Assembly (NCBI GenBank): GCA_036267635.1
Contig: DATAVR010000157.1
Coordinates: 1-64,000, forward strand
Direction of reading: 5' to 3'
Source of the DNA: JADGRB01 sp036267635
GTDB lineage: Bacteria; Myxococcota_A; Polyangia; Fen-1088
Length of the DNA stretch: 64,000 nucleotides
Positions 18,630-28,608 of the stretch are shown here, piece by piece; within the stretch, counting starts at the first letter, position 1, and each line of letters opens with the position of its first letter. The position numbers were made by a program, and so were the translations under genes. The notes beneath the pieces were generated by a model. It did no database searches. It saw nothing but the letters and a program-made list of their open reading frames with translations, and was not told the DNA's origin.

Positions 18630-19457
18630 ATGACGCGGCGGGGATTCGGGACGGCGTGGGTGCTGACGGTGGCCTTGGCGGCGACGACCGCCGCCTGCTC
18701 GACGAACATCCTGCACGGGATCGACGAGCGCGCCGCCAACGACGCGACGGCCGCGCTGGAGCGCGCCGGGATCGGCGCCGAGAAGACCCCGGACGAGGGG
18801 ACCTCCTCGGGCGGCGGCGCCGGCTACACGATCCGCGTCGCGCACGGCGACGGGACCCGCGCGGTCGATCTTCTGCGGGCGCTCGGCCTGCCGCACGACA
18901 AGCGCCGCGGGTTCGCCGAGACCTACGCCCAGCCGAGCCTGATCCCGACGCCGTCCGAGGAGCGGGCCCGCTACCTCGACGCGACCGCCGGCGAAATCGA
19001 GCGGACGCTGGAGACCGTCGACGGCGTGGTGAGCGCGCGCGTTCACCTGGTCCTGGAAGAGAACGATCCGCTGGCGGTCGACGCCAAGCCGAAGAGCCTG
19101 GCCCGGGCGGCCGTCCTGCTCAAGGCGCGACCGGGCGCGACGCCGATCTCCGCGAGCGACGTCCAGAAGCTGGTCGCCGGAAGCGTGGCCGGCCTCGACG
19201 CCACCGCCGTCGGCGTGGTGATGACGCCCGCCGCCGATCCGAACGAGGCGACCGCGGCGGAGCTGGCGCCGCTCGGCCCCTTGCGGATCACCCCGGGCAC
19301 GCGACCGCTGCTGGTCGGCGCCTTGGTCGCGGCGCTGGCGCTGCTCGCGCTGCTGGCCACGCTGCTGCTCGTCACCGCCCGACGTCTCGCCGCGCTCGAG
19401 CGCTCCACAGCCGGCGACGGAACGCGGCTGCCAGGCCCGGCCGCGCCGCAGGCCTAA
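18630..19457 (+). CDS. sctJ: Type III secretion inner-membrane ring lipoprotein SctJ (YscJ/FliF family)
   Basis: A 275-residue protein with the full SctJ plan. A signal peptide has a lipobox at Cys23 (TAAC). The first ring-building domain (ERAANDATAALERAGIGAEK) is followed by the LPHDKRRGF linker. The second domain carries ARYLDATAGEIERTLETVDG and VVSARVHLVL. A C-terminal transmembrane helix lies near residues 225-250. SctJ forms the periplasmic face of the inner-membrane ring that holds the export gate. The closest relative is FliF, but FliF is about twice as long, has two membrane helices and is not a lipoprotein. No export apparatus, ATPase or secretin gene is present in the window, so the remainder must lie elsewhere or be absent. 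Confidence 0.9.
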   Translation: MTRRGFGTAWVLTVALAATTAACSTNILHGIDERAANDATAALERAGIGAEKTPDEGTSSGGGAGYTIRVAHGDGTRAVDLLRALGLPHDKRRGFAETYAQPSLIPTPSEERARYLDATAGEIERTLETVDGVVSARVHLVLEENDPLAVDAKPKSLARAAVLLKARPGATPISASDVQKLVAGSVAGLDATAVGVVMTPAADPNEATAAELAPLGPLRITPGTRPLLVGALVAALALLALLATLLLVTARRLAALERSTAGDGTRLPGPAAPQA

Positions 19458-19471
19458 CGCCCGACTCGGCT

Positions 19472-20017
19472 CTAGTTGTCGGGATCGTCGTCGTCTTCGT
19501 CGGCAGCGGTGTTGTGGTGAACGTGCACCGTCTGATCGTCGTCGCTCTTGGCGGCCTTGTCGGCGGGCTTCTTGGCGGCGGCGGTATCGTCGTCGGCGGC
19601 TGGCTTGTCGGCGGCAGCCGCGGCAGGCGCGGCGGCGGGCGCGTGCACGCTTGCCGGAGATCGCGCCAGCTTGATCGCGTGCGGCTGCGGCGCCCGCGGC
19701 TTCGGCTCGGCGCTGGGCAGCGGTGCTGGCGCGGCAGGCGGTTCGAGCGGCTCGATCTGGGGCCCGGGACGGGTCACCGGGGCCACCGGCGCCAGCGCCG
19801 CGCTGGTGGCTGCCGCGGCCGGTGCCGATGCGACGCCACCGAGCACGCCGTTCTTGGCCACGACGAGCAGCGCACCGAAGCCGATCGCGAGGACGCTCAA
19901 GCAACCGAGCGCTCCCCAGAACCATCCAGGCAGGGTGCTCTTGTGCATCATCACGCGCGCCGTGTCTTCACGCGCATCTGCCCGCGCGCCGGGCGGCGCA
20001 GACTGCCGATTGGCCAT
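19472..20017 (-). CDS. Single-pass membrane protein with Pro/Ala-rich periplasmic region
   Basis: A 181-residue protein from the ATG at 20017. It has a short cytoplasmic Arg/Asp-rich head, one transmembrane helix (WFWGALGCLSVLAIGFGALL, about residues 32-52), a long Pro/Ala-rich stretch and an acidic tail (DEDDDDPDN) with a His-rich patch (VHVHH). Nothing in it identifies a family. Pro/Ala-rich single-pass proteins often span the periplasm or tether to peptidoglycan. It is convergent with sctJ, with 14 bases between the stops, so it is probably not part of that unit. It lies downstream of pspA on the same strand, 42 bases away, and could be co-transcribed with it. Confidence 0.65.
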   Translation of the reverse strand: MANRQSAPPGARADAREDTARVMMHKSTLPGWFWGALGCLSVLAIGFGALLVVAKNGVLGGVASAPAAAATSAALAPVAPVTRPGPQIEPLEPPAAPAPLPSAEPKPRAPQPHAIKLARSPASVHAPAAAPAAAAADKPAADDDTAAAKKPADKAAKSDDDQTVHVHHNTAADEDDDDPDN

Positions 20018-20059
20018 GACCGGCGCAGCCTACCATAGCGGCGCCGGCGCCCGCGCTGG

Positions 20060-20719
20060 CTAACCGAGTTTGCCGAGCTTGCGTTTCAGCTCGGCCAGGG
20101 CCTCGTCGACCGTGCTGTCGCTGGCCATCTTGTCGAGCTGGCGCTCCGCGGAGATGCTGGCGGCGGTTCGCCCGCCGAGCTCGTCGTCGAGGCCGGCCTC
20201 GGCCTCGGTGGCGTCGATGCGGCTCGACATCCGCTCGAACTCGCCGAACGCCGAGGTCTTGGCGGTCATCGTGCCGTCGCGATTCGAGCGCGCCTTCGCC
20301 TTCAAGGTCCCCTGCCGCAGCTTGACGTCCTTGAGCCGGGCTTCTAGCGCCTTGAGCGCGGCCGTGAGCTGGTCTCCGTAGACCCCCTGCTCCTGCAGCG
20401 CCTTCTTGGTGTCGTTGCGCTCGGTCTCCTTCTCCCCTTGGCGAACGAGCGCCTCCTTGGCCAGGCCGTCGTCGCCGGCGCGGATCGCCATCTCCGCCTT
20501 CTTCTGCCAGTCGCCGATCTCCCCCTCGATCGCCTGCAGGCGCCGCTCGAGCAGCCGCTCGTCGGCGATGCAGCGGGCGACCTCCGCCCGCGCCTGGCGC
20601 GCGTAGTCCTCCATGTCGCGGACCATCTGATCGATCCCCTTGCCGGGATCCTGCATGGAGTCGATCGCGTCGTTGACGTTGGACTTGATCAGCGTGGAGA
20701 GCCTGCCGAGAATTCCCAT
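20060..20719 (-). CDS. pspA: PspA/IM30-family membrane-stress protein
   Basis: A 219-residue, almost wholly coiled-coil protein. The N-terminal helix (MGILGRLSTLIKSNVNDAID, then PGKGIDQMVRDME) is the conserved PspA/Vipp1 amphipathic head that binds membrane. Long charged helices follow (residues 30-190), with a C-terminal SISAERQLDKMASDSTVDEA and a short helix. PspA proteins form ESCRT-III-like rods that protect membranes under stress such as proton leakage or secretin mislocalisation. The length matches PspA more closely than Vipp1, which has an extra C-terminal helix. No pspBC or pspF lies nearby. The ATG at 20719 gives the canonical start; the frame is open far upstream without coding character. 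Confidence 0.9.
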   Translation of the reverse strand: MGILGRLSTLIKSNVNDAIDSMQDPGKGIDQMVRDMEDYARQARAEVARCIADERLLERRLQAIEGEIGDWQKKAEMAIRAGDDGLAKEALVRQGEKETERNDTKKALQEQGVYGDQLTAALKALEARLKDVKLRQGTLKAKARSNRDGTMTAKTSAFGEFERMSSRIDATEAEAGLDDELGGRTAASISAERQLDKMASDSTVDEALAELKRKLGKLG

Positions 20720-20806
20720 GACGCTGCCAAGGTTAGCGTCACGGCAAGGGTCTGTCGACCACCCCCGCGGCGCGAGCCCGGCGATCGCATGTGTTAGGTT
20801 TCTGCG

Positions 20807-21805
20807 GTGCGGCTCGGAGATCTCATCGGCCAGGATCTGGCGCGGGCGGCGCTCGAGCGCGCCATCGCCGGCGGCCGCGTGGCGCACGCCTACGTCTTCG
20901 AAGGGCCCCCCGGCGTCGGCAAGCGGAGCGCTGCGCTCGGGCTGGCGATGGCGCTCGACTGTCCGGTGGCGCCCGGCGCCGGTTGCGGCGCCTGCGAGGT
21001 CTGCCGCCGCATCGAGGCGGGCCTGCATCCCGACGTGCCGAGCTTCGGTCCTTCGGGACCCGGCGGGCAGGTGGTCATCGAGGATATCCGCGCCATTCTC
21101 GCCCTGGCGCGGACGCGGCCGCACGAGGCGCCGGCACGGATCATCGTCGTCGACGACGCCGACACGATGAACCCCAATTCGGCCAACGGCCTCTTGAAGA
21201 CGCTGGAGGAGCCGCTGGCAGGAAATCATCTGGTGCTCTGCACGGCCGCGCCCGATCGCCTGCTGCCGACCGTCCGCTCGCGCGCGCAGCGCATCCGATT
21301 TCGCGCGCTCAGCCCGGCCGCGCTGGCGGCGCTCGCCCGCGCGCGGGGCCTGCCCGAGGCGCGCGCCGAGATTGCGGTCGCGCTCGCCGACGGCTCGGCG
21401 GCGCGCATGCTGGAAGCGGCCGCCGCCGAGAGCGCCGAGGGTGGTCTGGCCGAAGCGTTGGGCGAGCTGCGGCGCACGGTCGCCACGCCGGGGGCCGGTC
21501 AACTGTTCGACACCGTCGCCGCCCTGACCGGCGAGAAAGAGAGCAAAGCGGATCTGCCGCGCCTGGTGGCGCTCCTCGGCGGCCTCTACCGCGACGCCAT
21601 CGCGGTGGCGGCGGGAGCGCCCGAGCTGGCCACTCTCGCCCGCGCGGGAGACCCGCAGTCGCTGGCCCGGGCAGGGCTCGATCGGCTGGGCCGGGCGGTG
21701 ACGGCGATCGTCGACGTCCAGCTGGCGCTGCAGGTCAACGCCAACCCGGCGCTGGCGCTGGAGCGGCTGCTGATCGCGCTCAAAAGACAGGAGGTGCGCC
21801 CGTGA
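20807..21805 (+). CDS. holB: DNA polymerase III delta-prime subunit (clamp loader)
   Basis: A 332-residue AAA+ clamp-loader subunit. The P-loop-like motif is GPPGVGKRS, with Arg in place of the usual Thr/Ser after Lys. Zinc-ribbon cysteines (GCGACEVCRRI), a Walker B-like VVDDADTM and the SRAQRIRF arginine segment are present. Delta-prime subunits stator the loader that places the beta clamp on DNA, often without hydrolysing ATP. The start is the GTG at 20807. Its stop overlaps the ricT start (GTGA), and the ricT-metG genes follow, an order also known from Firmicutes (holB-yaaT near metS). Confidence 0.9.
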   Translation: MRLGDLIGQDLARAALERAIAGGRVAHAYVFEGPPGVGKRSAALGLAMALDCPVAPGAGCGACEVCRRIEAGLHPDVPSFGPSGPGGQVVIEDIRAILALARTRPHEAPARIIVVDDADTMNPNSANGLLKTLEEPLAGNHLVLCTAAPDRLLPTVRSRAQRIRFRALSPAALAALARARGLPEARAEIAVALADGSAARMLEAAAAESAEGGLAEALGELRRTVATPGAGQLFDTVAALTGEKESKADLPRLVALLGGLYRDAIAVAAGAPELATLARAGDPQSLARAGLDRLGRAVTAIVDVQLALQVNANPALALERLLIALKRQEVRP

Positions 21806-22641
21806 GCGAAACGGCGGCGGCGCCGACCGTCAACGTCGCGGGCGTGAAGCTCGATCCGCGCGGCCGGGTGCTGGCCTGCGACGCCGGCGAGCTGGAGCTA
21901 CGCCACGGCGATCGGGTGGTGATCGACGACGGGCGCGACACCGACGTCGGCGTGGTGGCGGTCCCCTCCAGGCGCCGGCCCGAAAGCAACGGCGGGCCGC
22001 TGCCGCGCATCGTTCGCCGCGCCGAGGAGCGCGATCTCGACCGCCTGCGTGTCGCGGCCGAGCGCGCCAACGAGGCGCGGTCGTTCGCACGCGAGCGCGC
22101 GGCGGCGCAGAAGCTGGGCATCAAGGTCTTCCGCGTCGATTTCCAGCGCGGCGGGCGGGCGATCTTCTACTTCGCCGCCGAGACGCGCGTCGATTTTCGC
22201 GACCTGGTGCGCGATCTGGCCGCCCGCTACCACACGCGCATCGAGCTGCGCCAGGTCGGCGTGCGCGACGAGGCCAAGATGGTGGGCGGCATCGGCTCCT
22301 GCGGCCGCGAGCTCTGCTGCACCACCTTCCTGCCCAAGTTCGCGCCGGTGTCGATCAAGATGGCCAAGCATCAGAACCTGGCGATGGCGCCCACGAAGGT
22401 CTCGGGCCAGTGCGGCCGCCTCAAGTGCTGCCTGGTCTACGAGGACGCGACCTACCTCGAAGCGGCGGCGGCGCTGCCGAAGATCGGCAAGCGCGTCGCT
22501 ACGCCGGAGGGGATCGGCCGGGTGGGCGACCTCGACGTGCTGCGCGGTCGCGTGCGTGTCTACTTCGACGGCGCGCCTCCCAAGACCTTCACCGCCGACG
22601 ATCTGCAACCGGCCCCCGGGCCGCCCTCCGACGAACGATAA
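21802..22641 (+). CDS. ricT: PSP1-domain protein RicT/YaaT
   Basis: A 279-residue PSP1-domain protein starting at the GTG at 21802, with a strong AGGAGGTG ribosome site. The core contains IFYFAAETRVDFRDLV and a conserved Cys-rich block (GSCGRELCCTTFLPKF and GQCGRLKCCLVYE). That block is the signature of RicT, which in Bacillus is part of an FeS-containing complex affecting RNase Y and development. In myxobacteria the role is unproven. It is coupled to holB by a 4-base overlap and sits 5 bases before metG. The Pro/Asp-rich C-terminus looks flexible. Confidence 0.9.
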   Translation: MSETAAAPTVNVAGVKLDPRGRVLACDAGELELRHGDRVVIDDGRDTDVGVVAVPSRRRPESNGGPLPRIVRRAEERDLDRLRVAAERANEARSFARERAAAQKLGIKVFRVDFQRGGRAIFYFAAETRVDFRDLVRDLAARYHTRIELRQVGVRDEAKMVGGIGSCGRELCCTTFLPKFAPVSIKMAKHQNLAMAPTKVSGQCGRLKCCLVYEDATYLEAAAALPKIGKRVATPEGIGRVGDLDVLRGRVRVYFDGAPPKTFTADDLQPAPGPPSDER

Positions 22642-22646
22642 GGACG

Positions 22647-24605
22647 ATGTCCCGCTTCTACATCACGACGCCGATCTACTACGTCAACGCCCTCCCCCAC
22701 CTCGGCACCTTCTACACGACGGTGGTCGCCGACGCGCTGGCGCGCTACCACCGCGCGCGCGCGCGGTCGCGCGGCGAGGACCCGAAGGAGAGCGTCTTCT
22801 TCCTCACGGGGCTCGATGAGCACGGCCAGAAGATCGAACGCATCGCGCGCGAGCGCGGGATGGACCCGCAGGCCTACTGCGACGGGATCGCCGAGAAGTT
22901 CCAGGAGACCTGGAAGCAGATCGGGATCTCCAACGACGACTTCATCCGCACCACGCAACCGCGGCACAAGGCCGCCGTCGCCGAGATGTGGCGGCGGCTG
23001 GAAACGGACATCTACCAGGCCGAGTACGAGGGGATGTACTGCGTCGGCTGCGAAGAGGCCAAGAGCGAGGATGACGTCGTCGTCGACGGCGATCGCAAGC
23101 TCTGCAAGATCCACCTGACGCCCGTCGATAACGTGAAGGAGAAGAATTACTTCTTCCGGCTGTCGGCTTACGCGGACAGGCTCCTTGCCTGGTACGAGAC
23201 CAACCCGGTGCGCCCCGAGTCGCGCCTCAACGAGGTGCGCTCGTTCGTGAAGAGCGGCCTGCGCGACATCTCGATCTCGCGCACGACGATCAAGTGGGGG
23301 CTCCCGGTCCCGAACGATCCGAAGCACACCATCTACGTCTGGATCGACGCGCTCACCAACTACCTGACCGTGCTGGGCGGCCCCGACGCGATCGCGCGCG
23401 GCGAAGCCAAGGGCGCCTTCTGGGCCGATGCCAACCACCTCATCGCCAAGGACATCCTCCGCTTCCACGCCGTCTACTGGCCGGCGCTGCTGATGAGCGC
23501 GGGCCTGCTGACCGACACGATCAAAGCGCCCAAGATCTTCTGCCACGGCTACCTGACCGTGAAGGGCCAGAAGATCTCCAAGTCGATGCCCGCCACCCGT
23601 GTCGACCCCACGGCCATTGCCGCTGAGCTGGGCGTCGATCCGCTCCGTTACTTCGTCCTGCGCGAATACACCTTCGGCGGCGACGGCGACTTCACCTACG
23701 AGGCGCTCTTCCAGCGACATCAATCGGACCTGGGGAACGACCTCGGGAATCTCCTCAACCGGACGCTGTCGATGGTGCACCGGTACGTCGGCGCCGATCT
23801 CCCGGCGCGCCCGCTGCAAAACGGCGCCGCCGCCGAGCTCCTCGGCCAGACGCAATCATCCTGGGAATCCTTCGACCCCTCGGGCGCGCTCGAAGCGACC
23901 TGGCGGCTCGTTCGCGCCTACAACCAGAAGATCGACGAAGAGAAGCCTTGGGTGTTGCACAAAGGTGGCGAGCAGGATCGGCTGCTCAATGTGCTGGCCG
24001 GCTGCTGCGAGGCCCTCCGCTGGGCCGCGCTCATGGTGGCGCCGGCGATGCCCGATTCCTCGCGCGAGATCCTCCGCCAGCTCGGCCGCCTGGAGGACGA
24101 AGGAAGCTGGCCCCAAACCTTCGGCTGGCCGGGCGGCACGCTCGCCGAGCCGAAACCGGTCTTCCCGCGCATCGAGCCGGAACGGCAGGCGGAGCTGATC
24201 GCCAAGTGGGTGCCGGCCGAGGCCGCGCCCGCCGTCGGACCAACGACCTCCGCGGCGCCCGTGGTCGCCGCACCACCTGCCGACGTCTCGATCGACGACT
24301 TCGCGAAGATCGATCTGCGCGCCGCGAAGGTCCTCGCCGCCGAGCGCGTGCCCAAAGCCGACAAGTTGCTCAAGCTGACCCTCGACGTCGGCGGCGGCGA
24401 GACGCGCACGGTCGTTTCTGGAATCGCGCCCGCCTACACGCCCGAGGCGATGGTCGGCAAGACGGTCGTGTATTTCTCGAACCTGGTGCCCCGAAAGATC
24501 CGCGGCGTCCTCTCGCAGGGGATGATCCTGGCCGCCGGCGATGCCGAGGTCCTCGGTCTCTCAGCCCTCGACCGCGACGTCGCGCCGGGCACCAAGATCC
24601 GCTAG
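22647..24605 (+). CDS. metG: Methionyl-tRNA synthetase with C-terminal tRNA-binding domain
   Basis: A 652-residue class I synthetase that charges tRNA-Met. The HIGH-like motif is ALPHLGT near residue 15 and the KMSKS-like motif is QKISKSMP near residue 308. A CxxC plus CxxH knuckle (YCVGCEE, LCKIH) is consistent with one zinc site. The anticodon-binding helical domain follows, then a Pro/Ala linker and an OB-fold tRNA-binding (EMAP II-like) domain from about residue 545 (DDFAKIDLRAAKVLAAERVP). That C-terminal domain dimerises or aids tRNA capture. AAGGACG lies just before the ATG at 22647. It is likely co-transcribed with holB and ricT. Confidence 0.96.
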   Translation: MSRFYITTPIYYVNALPHLGTFYTTVVADALARYHRARARSRGEDPKESVFFLTGLDEHGQKIERIARERGMDPQAYCDGIAEKFQETWKQIGISNDDFIRTTQPRHKAAVAEMWRRLETDIYQAEYEGMYCVGCEEAKSEDDVVVDGDRKLCKIHLTPVDNVKEKNYFFRLSAYADRLLAWYETNPVRPESRLNEVRSFVKSGLRDISISRTTIKWGLPVPNDPKHTIYVWIDALTNYLTVLGGPDAIARGEAKGAFWADANHLIAKDILRFHAVYWPALLMSAGLLTDTIKAPKIFCHGYLTVKGQKISKSMPATRVDPTAIAAELGVDPLRYFVLREYTFGGDGDFTYEALFQRHQSDLGNDLGNLLNRTLSMVHRYVGADLPARPLQNGAAAELLGQTQSSWESFDPSGALEATWRLVRAYNQKIDEEKPWVLHKGGEQDRLLNVLAGCCEALRWAALMVAPAMPDSSREILRQLGRLEDEGSWPQTFGWPGGTLAEPKPVFPRIEPERQAELIAKWVPAEAAPAVGPTTSAAPVVAAPPADVSIDDFAKIDLRAAKVLAAERVPKADKLLKLTLDVGGGETRTVVSGIAPAYTPEAMVGKTVVYFSNLVPRKIRGVLSQGMILAAGDAEVLGLSALDRDVAPGTKIR

Positions 24606-24668
24606 TCCCCGGGTGCTATCCTCGCGTCCGGGGGCAACCGCGCGGGCGAACGCGCCGATGACCGGCGC

Positions 24669-25097
24669 ATGGGGAAAGTGATGCAAAAGATTAGGCTCAC
24701 GAACAGCTACGACGAAGATGCCGTCAACCGGGGTCACCTCGGCGCCGACGAGGTTCGCACCACGGAAATCGAAGCGCTGGTGGACACTGGCGCGACCATG
24801 ATGGTGCTGCCGGCAGAGGCCGTCTCCCGCTTGGGGCTCCTTCCCGCAGGCTACCGCAAAGTTCGCTACGCCGACGGCCGCGTGGCCGAGGTCCCCTGGG
24901 TCGGGGGAATCCGAATCACGATCCTTGGACGGGAAGCAATCATCAGCGCGCTGGTCGAGGCGGCCGGCACGACGCCGCTCATCGGGCAAATCCCCCTCGA
25001 GGAGCTCGATCTGCTGGTCGATCCGAAGTCGCGCGAGCTGCTGGTCAACCCGGCTTCGCCGGACGCGCCGCTGCTGGATCTGCTCTCGGCTGCCTGA
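24669..25097 (+). CDS. Retropepsin-like (clan AA) aspartic protease-fold protein
   Basis: A 142-residue protein whose core is a retropepsin-type motif (IEALVDTGATMMVLP) followed by the beta-sheet pattern of clan AA (VAEVPWVGGIRITILG, then TTPLIGQIPLEELDL). The second hydrophobic-hydrophobic-Gly feature (LIGQIPLE) is also typical. Such single-domain proteins must dimerise to be active. Bacterial members are poorly characterised, though they occur as small cytoplasmic proteins or as antitoxin-like genes. No signal peptide is seen. It lies 63 bases after metG and 99 bases before icd. Activity is inferred from motifs alone. Confidence 0.75.
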   Translation: MGKVMQKIRLTNSYDEDAVNRGHLGADEVRTTEIEALVDTGATMMVLPAEAVSRLGLLPAGYRKVRYADGRVAEVPWVGGIRITILGREAIISALVEAAGTTPLIGQIPLEELDLLVDPKSRELLVNPASPDAPLLDLLSAA

Positions 25098-25155
25098 TCG
25101 ACCCTAGGTCGGCGTCGGGACGGCGAAAATCGGGCGGCGGCCTGCACTTTTTCTC

Positions 25156-25185
25156 TTGCGCTCATGGCCCTCGGTCGGGGCTAAT
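25156..25185 (+). promoter_or_regulatory. Possible promoter of the icd-mdh-sucCD cluster
   Basis: TTGCGC (25156-25161) and GCTAAT (25180-25185) are spaced 18 bases apart, in the 99-base gap before icd. A T-rich patch (TTTTTCTCTT) lies just upstream. The position suits a promoter with a start point about ten bases before the ATG. Consensus matches are modest (3/6 and 4/6), so this is tentative. Confidence 0.3.
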
Positions 25186-25196
25186 CAGCAGCCGCC

Positions 25197-26444
25197 ATGC
25201 CCAGCCCGAAGCCAGTCATTCCGTTAGGTGCCGATCCGATCACCGTCCACGCCGCCGGGCACCTGGAGGTGCCGGATCACCCGATCATTCCTTTCATTGA
25301 AGGCGATGGGACCGGGCCGGACATCTGGCGCGCCAGCGTCCGGGTGCTCGACGCGGCGGTGGCCAAGGAGTTCGGCGGCAAGAAGAAGATCGCCTGGGCC
25401 GAGGTCTACGCCGGCGGAAAATCGAAGGAGCTGTTCGACAGCTGGCTCCCCGACGAGACGCTGGAGGCCTTCAAGACCTACTACGTCGGCATCAAGGGGC
25501 CGCTCACCACCCCGGTCGGCGGCGGCATCCGGTCGCTCAACGTCGCCATCCGGCAGATGCTCGACCTCTACGTCTGCCTGCGCCCGGTGCAGTACTTCAA
25601 GGGCGTCCCCTCGCCGGTGAAGGCGCCCGAGAAGGTCGACATGGTGATCTTCCGCGAGAACACCGAGGACATCTACGCCGGGATCGAGTGGGCCGCCGAA
25701 TCGCCCGAGGCGAAGAAGGTGATCGCGTTCTTGCAGAACGAGATGGGGGTCAAGAACATCCGGTTCCCCAGCACCTCCGGCATCGGCATCAAGCCGGTCT
25801 CGCGCGAGGGGACCGAGCGGCTGGTCCGCGCGGCGCTCGACTACGCCATCCTCCACAAGCGCAAGAGCGTCACCCTGGTCCACAAGGGGAACATCATGAA
25901 GTTCACCGAGGGCGGGTTCCGCGACTGGGGCTACGCCCTGGTCAAGCGCGAGTACGAGGGGCGCGCCATCGGCTGGGACGACTGCGGCGGCAAGCCGCCC
26001 GCGGGCCAGGTTCTTGTCAAAGACTCCATCGCCGACATCACCCTGCAGCAGGTGCTCACCCGCCCCGACGAGTTCGAGGTCATCGCCACGCTGAACCTCA
26101 ACGGCGACTATCTGTCGGACGCGCTGGCCGCGCAGGTGGGCGGCATCGGCATCGCGCCGGGCGGCAACATCAACTACGTGACCGGGCACGCGGTGTTCGA
26201 GGCGACGCACGGGACGGCGCCCAAGTATGCCAACCTCGACAAGGTGAACCCGGGATCGGTCATCCTTTCGGGCGTCATGCTGCTCGAGCACCTCGGCTGG
26301 ACCGGCGCCGCCGACCGGATCGTGGCCGCGCTCGAGAAGACCATCGCGCAAAAAACCGTCACCTACGATTTTGCGCGTCTCATGGAGGGAGCCAAGGAAG
26401 TAAGCTGCTCCGCCTTCGGCGACGCCATCATCTCGAATCTGTAG
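25197..26444 (+). CDS. icd: NADP-dependent isocitrate dehydrogenase
   Basis: A 415-residue isocitrate dehydrogenase that converts isocitrate to 2-oxoglutarate and CO2. The substrate Ser segment (GIRSLNVAIRQ), the catalytic Tyr (NTEDIYAGIEW), the catalytic Lys (LVHKGNIMKFTEG) and metal-binding Asp residues (DSIADITLQQ) match the homodimeric bacterial enzyme. Length and the N-terminal IPFIEGDGTGPD segment fit the E. coli type, whose activity may be tuned by phosphorylation of that Ser. No AceK gene is seen here. It heads a cluster with mdh (16 bases downstream), sucC and sucD that covers four neighbouring TCA-cycle steps. Confidence 0.97.
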   Translation: MPSPKPVIPLGADPITVHAAGHLEVPDHPIIPFIEGDGTGPDIWRASVRVLDAAVAKEFGGKKKIAWAEVYAGGKSKELFDSWLPDETLEAFKTYYVGIKGPLTTPVGGGIRSLNVAIRQMLDLYVCLRPVQYFKGVPSPVKAPEKVDMVIFRENTEDIYAGIEWAAESPEAKKVIAFLQNEMGVKNIRFPSTSGIGIKPVSREGTERLVRAALDYAILHKRKSVTLVHKGNIMKFTEGGFRDWGYALVKREYEGRAIGWDDCGGKPPAGQVLVKDSIADITLQQVLTRPDEFEVIATLNLNGDYLSDALAAQVGGIGIAPGGNINYVTGHAVFEATHGTAPKYANLDKVNPGSVILSGVMLLEHLGWTGAADRIVAALEKTIAQKTVTYDFARLMEGAKEVSCSAFGDAIISNL

Positions 26445-26460
26445 ACAAGGAGCCCCACGC

Positions 26461-27399
26461 ATGCCCGGTCGTAAGAAGATCGCCCTCATTGGTTCCGGCA
26501 ACATCGGCGGCGAGCTGGCCTCGCTGGCGGCGCGCCACGAGCTCGGCGACGTCGTCCTGTTCGACATCCCCGAGAAGGAGGGCCTCGCCAAGGGCAAGGC
26601 GCTCGACCTCGAGCAGAACAACGCCGTCCTCGGTCACGACGCCAAGATCACCGGCAGCTCGAACTGGGCCGACTGTGCCGGCGCCGACGTCGTCATCATC
26701 ACCGCCGGCGTGCCGCGCAAGCCGGGGATGTCGCGCGACGATCTTCTGTCGGTGAACCTGAAGATCATCCGCAACGTCGGCGAGAATCTGAAGAAGCACT
26801 GCCCCGAGGCGTTCGTCATCGTGGTGTCGAACCCGCTCGACGTCATGGTCTACGAGCTCAAGCAGATCACCGGCTTTCCGGCCAAGAAGGTGGTCGGGAT
26901 GGCGGGGATCCTCGACTCCGGACGTTTTCAACTTTTCCTGGCCCAGGAGGCGGGCGTGTCGGTGAAGGACGTGCGCGCCATGGTGCTGGGCGGCCACGGC
27001 GACACCATGGTGCCGATCCTCAGCGCCACCACCATCAACGGCGTTCCGGTGAAGCAGCTGGTCGCCGCCGACAAGCTGGCGGCCATCGTCGACCGCACCC
27101 GCAACGGCGGCGGCGAGATCGTCAAGCTGATGGGGACCAGCGCCTTCGCGGCGCCGGCCTCCTCGGCGATCGCCATGGCCACGGCGTACCTGAAGGACCA
27201 GAAGCGCCTCCTCGCCTGTGCCGCCCACCTCGACGGCGAGTACGGGCACAAGGACCTCTACCTGGGCGTCCCCATCGTGCTCGGCGCCGGCGGCGTCGAG
27301 AAGATCGTCCCGCTCGAGCTCTCGGCCGACGAGAAGGCGGCGCTCGACAAATCGGCGGCGGCCGTGCGCGAAGTGCTCGAAGCTGCGCGCAAGCTGTAA
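26461..27399 (+). CDS. mdh: Malate dehydrogenase, lactate-dehydrogenase-like type
   Basis: A 312-residue NAD-dependent malate dehydrogenase. It shows a Rossmann GSGNIGG loop, an acidic NAD-selecting residue (VLFDIPE), substrate Arg residues (RKPGMSRDDLL, GILDSGRF) and the catalytic His in VLGGHGDTMVP. Arg after the first RK in the mobile loop marks malate rather than lactate specificity. The MDH type III/LDH-like form is the usual one in this phylum. An AAGGAG site precedes the ATG. It lies 22 bases before sucC and interconverts malate and oxaloacetate in the TCA cycle. Confidence 0.96.
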   Translation: MPGRKKIALIGSGNIGGELASLAARHELGDVVLFDIPEKEGLAKGKALDLEQNNAVLGHDAKITGSSNWADCAGADVVIITAGVPRKPGMSRDDLLSVNLKIIRNVGENLKKHCPEAFVIVVSNPLDVMVYELKQITGFPAKKVVGMAGILDSGRFQLFLAQEAGVSVKDVRAMVLGGHGDTMVPILSATTINGVPVKQLVAADKLAAIVDRTRNGGGEIVKLMGTSAFAAPASSAIAMATAYLKDQKRLLACAAHLDGEYGHKDLYLGVPIVLGAGGVEKIVPLELSADEKAALDKSAAAVREVLEAARKL

Positions 27400-27421
27400 T
27401 AGAGAAAGGCCCAGTGACGCC

Positions 27422-28606
<1,185 letters not shown>

Positions 28607-28608
28607 CC

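Noticed and set aside
18630..19457. Flagellar FliF as an alternative call for sctJ
   Set aside because: The protein is a short lipoprotein with a single C-terminal helix, which fits SctJ and not FliF.
25224..26621. Minus-strand frame opposite icd and the start of mdh
   Set aside because: It has no recognisable domain; icd on the plus strand has all catalytic residues.
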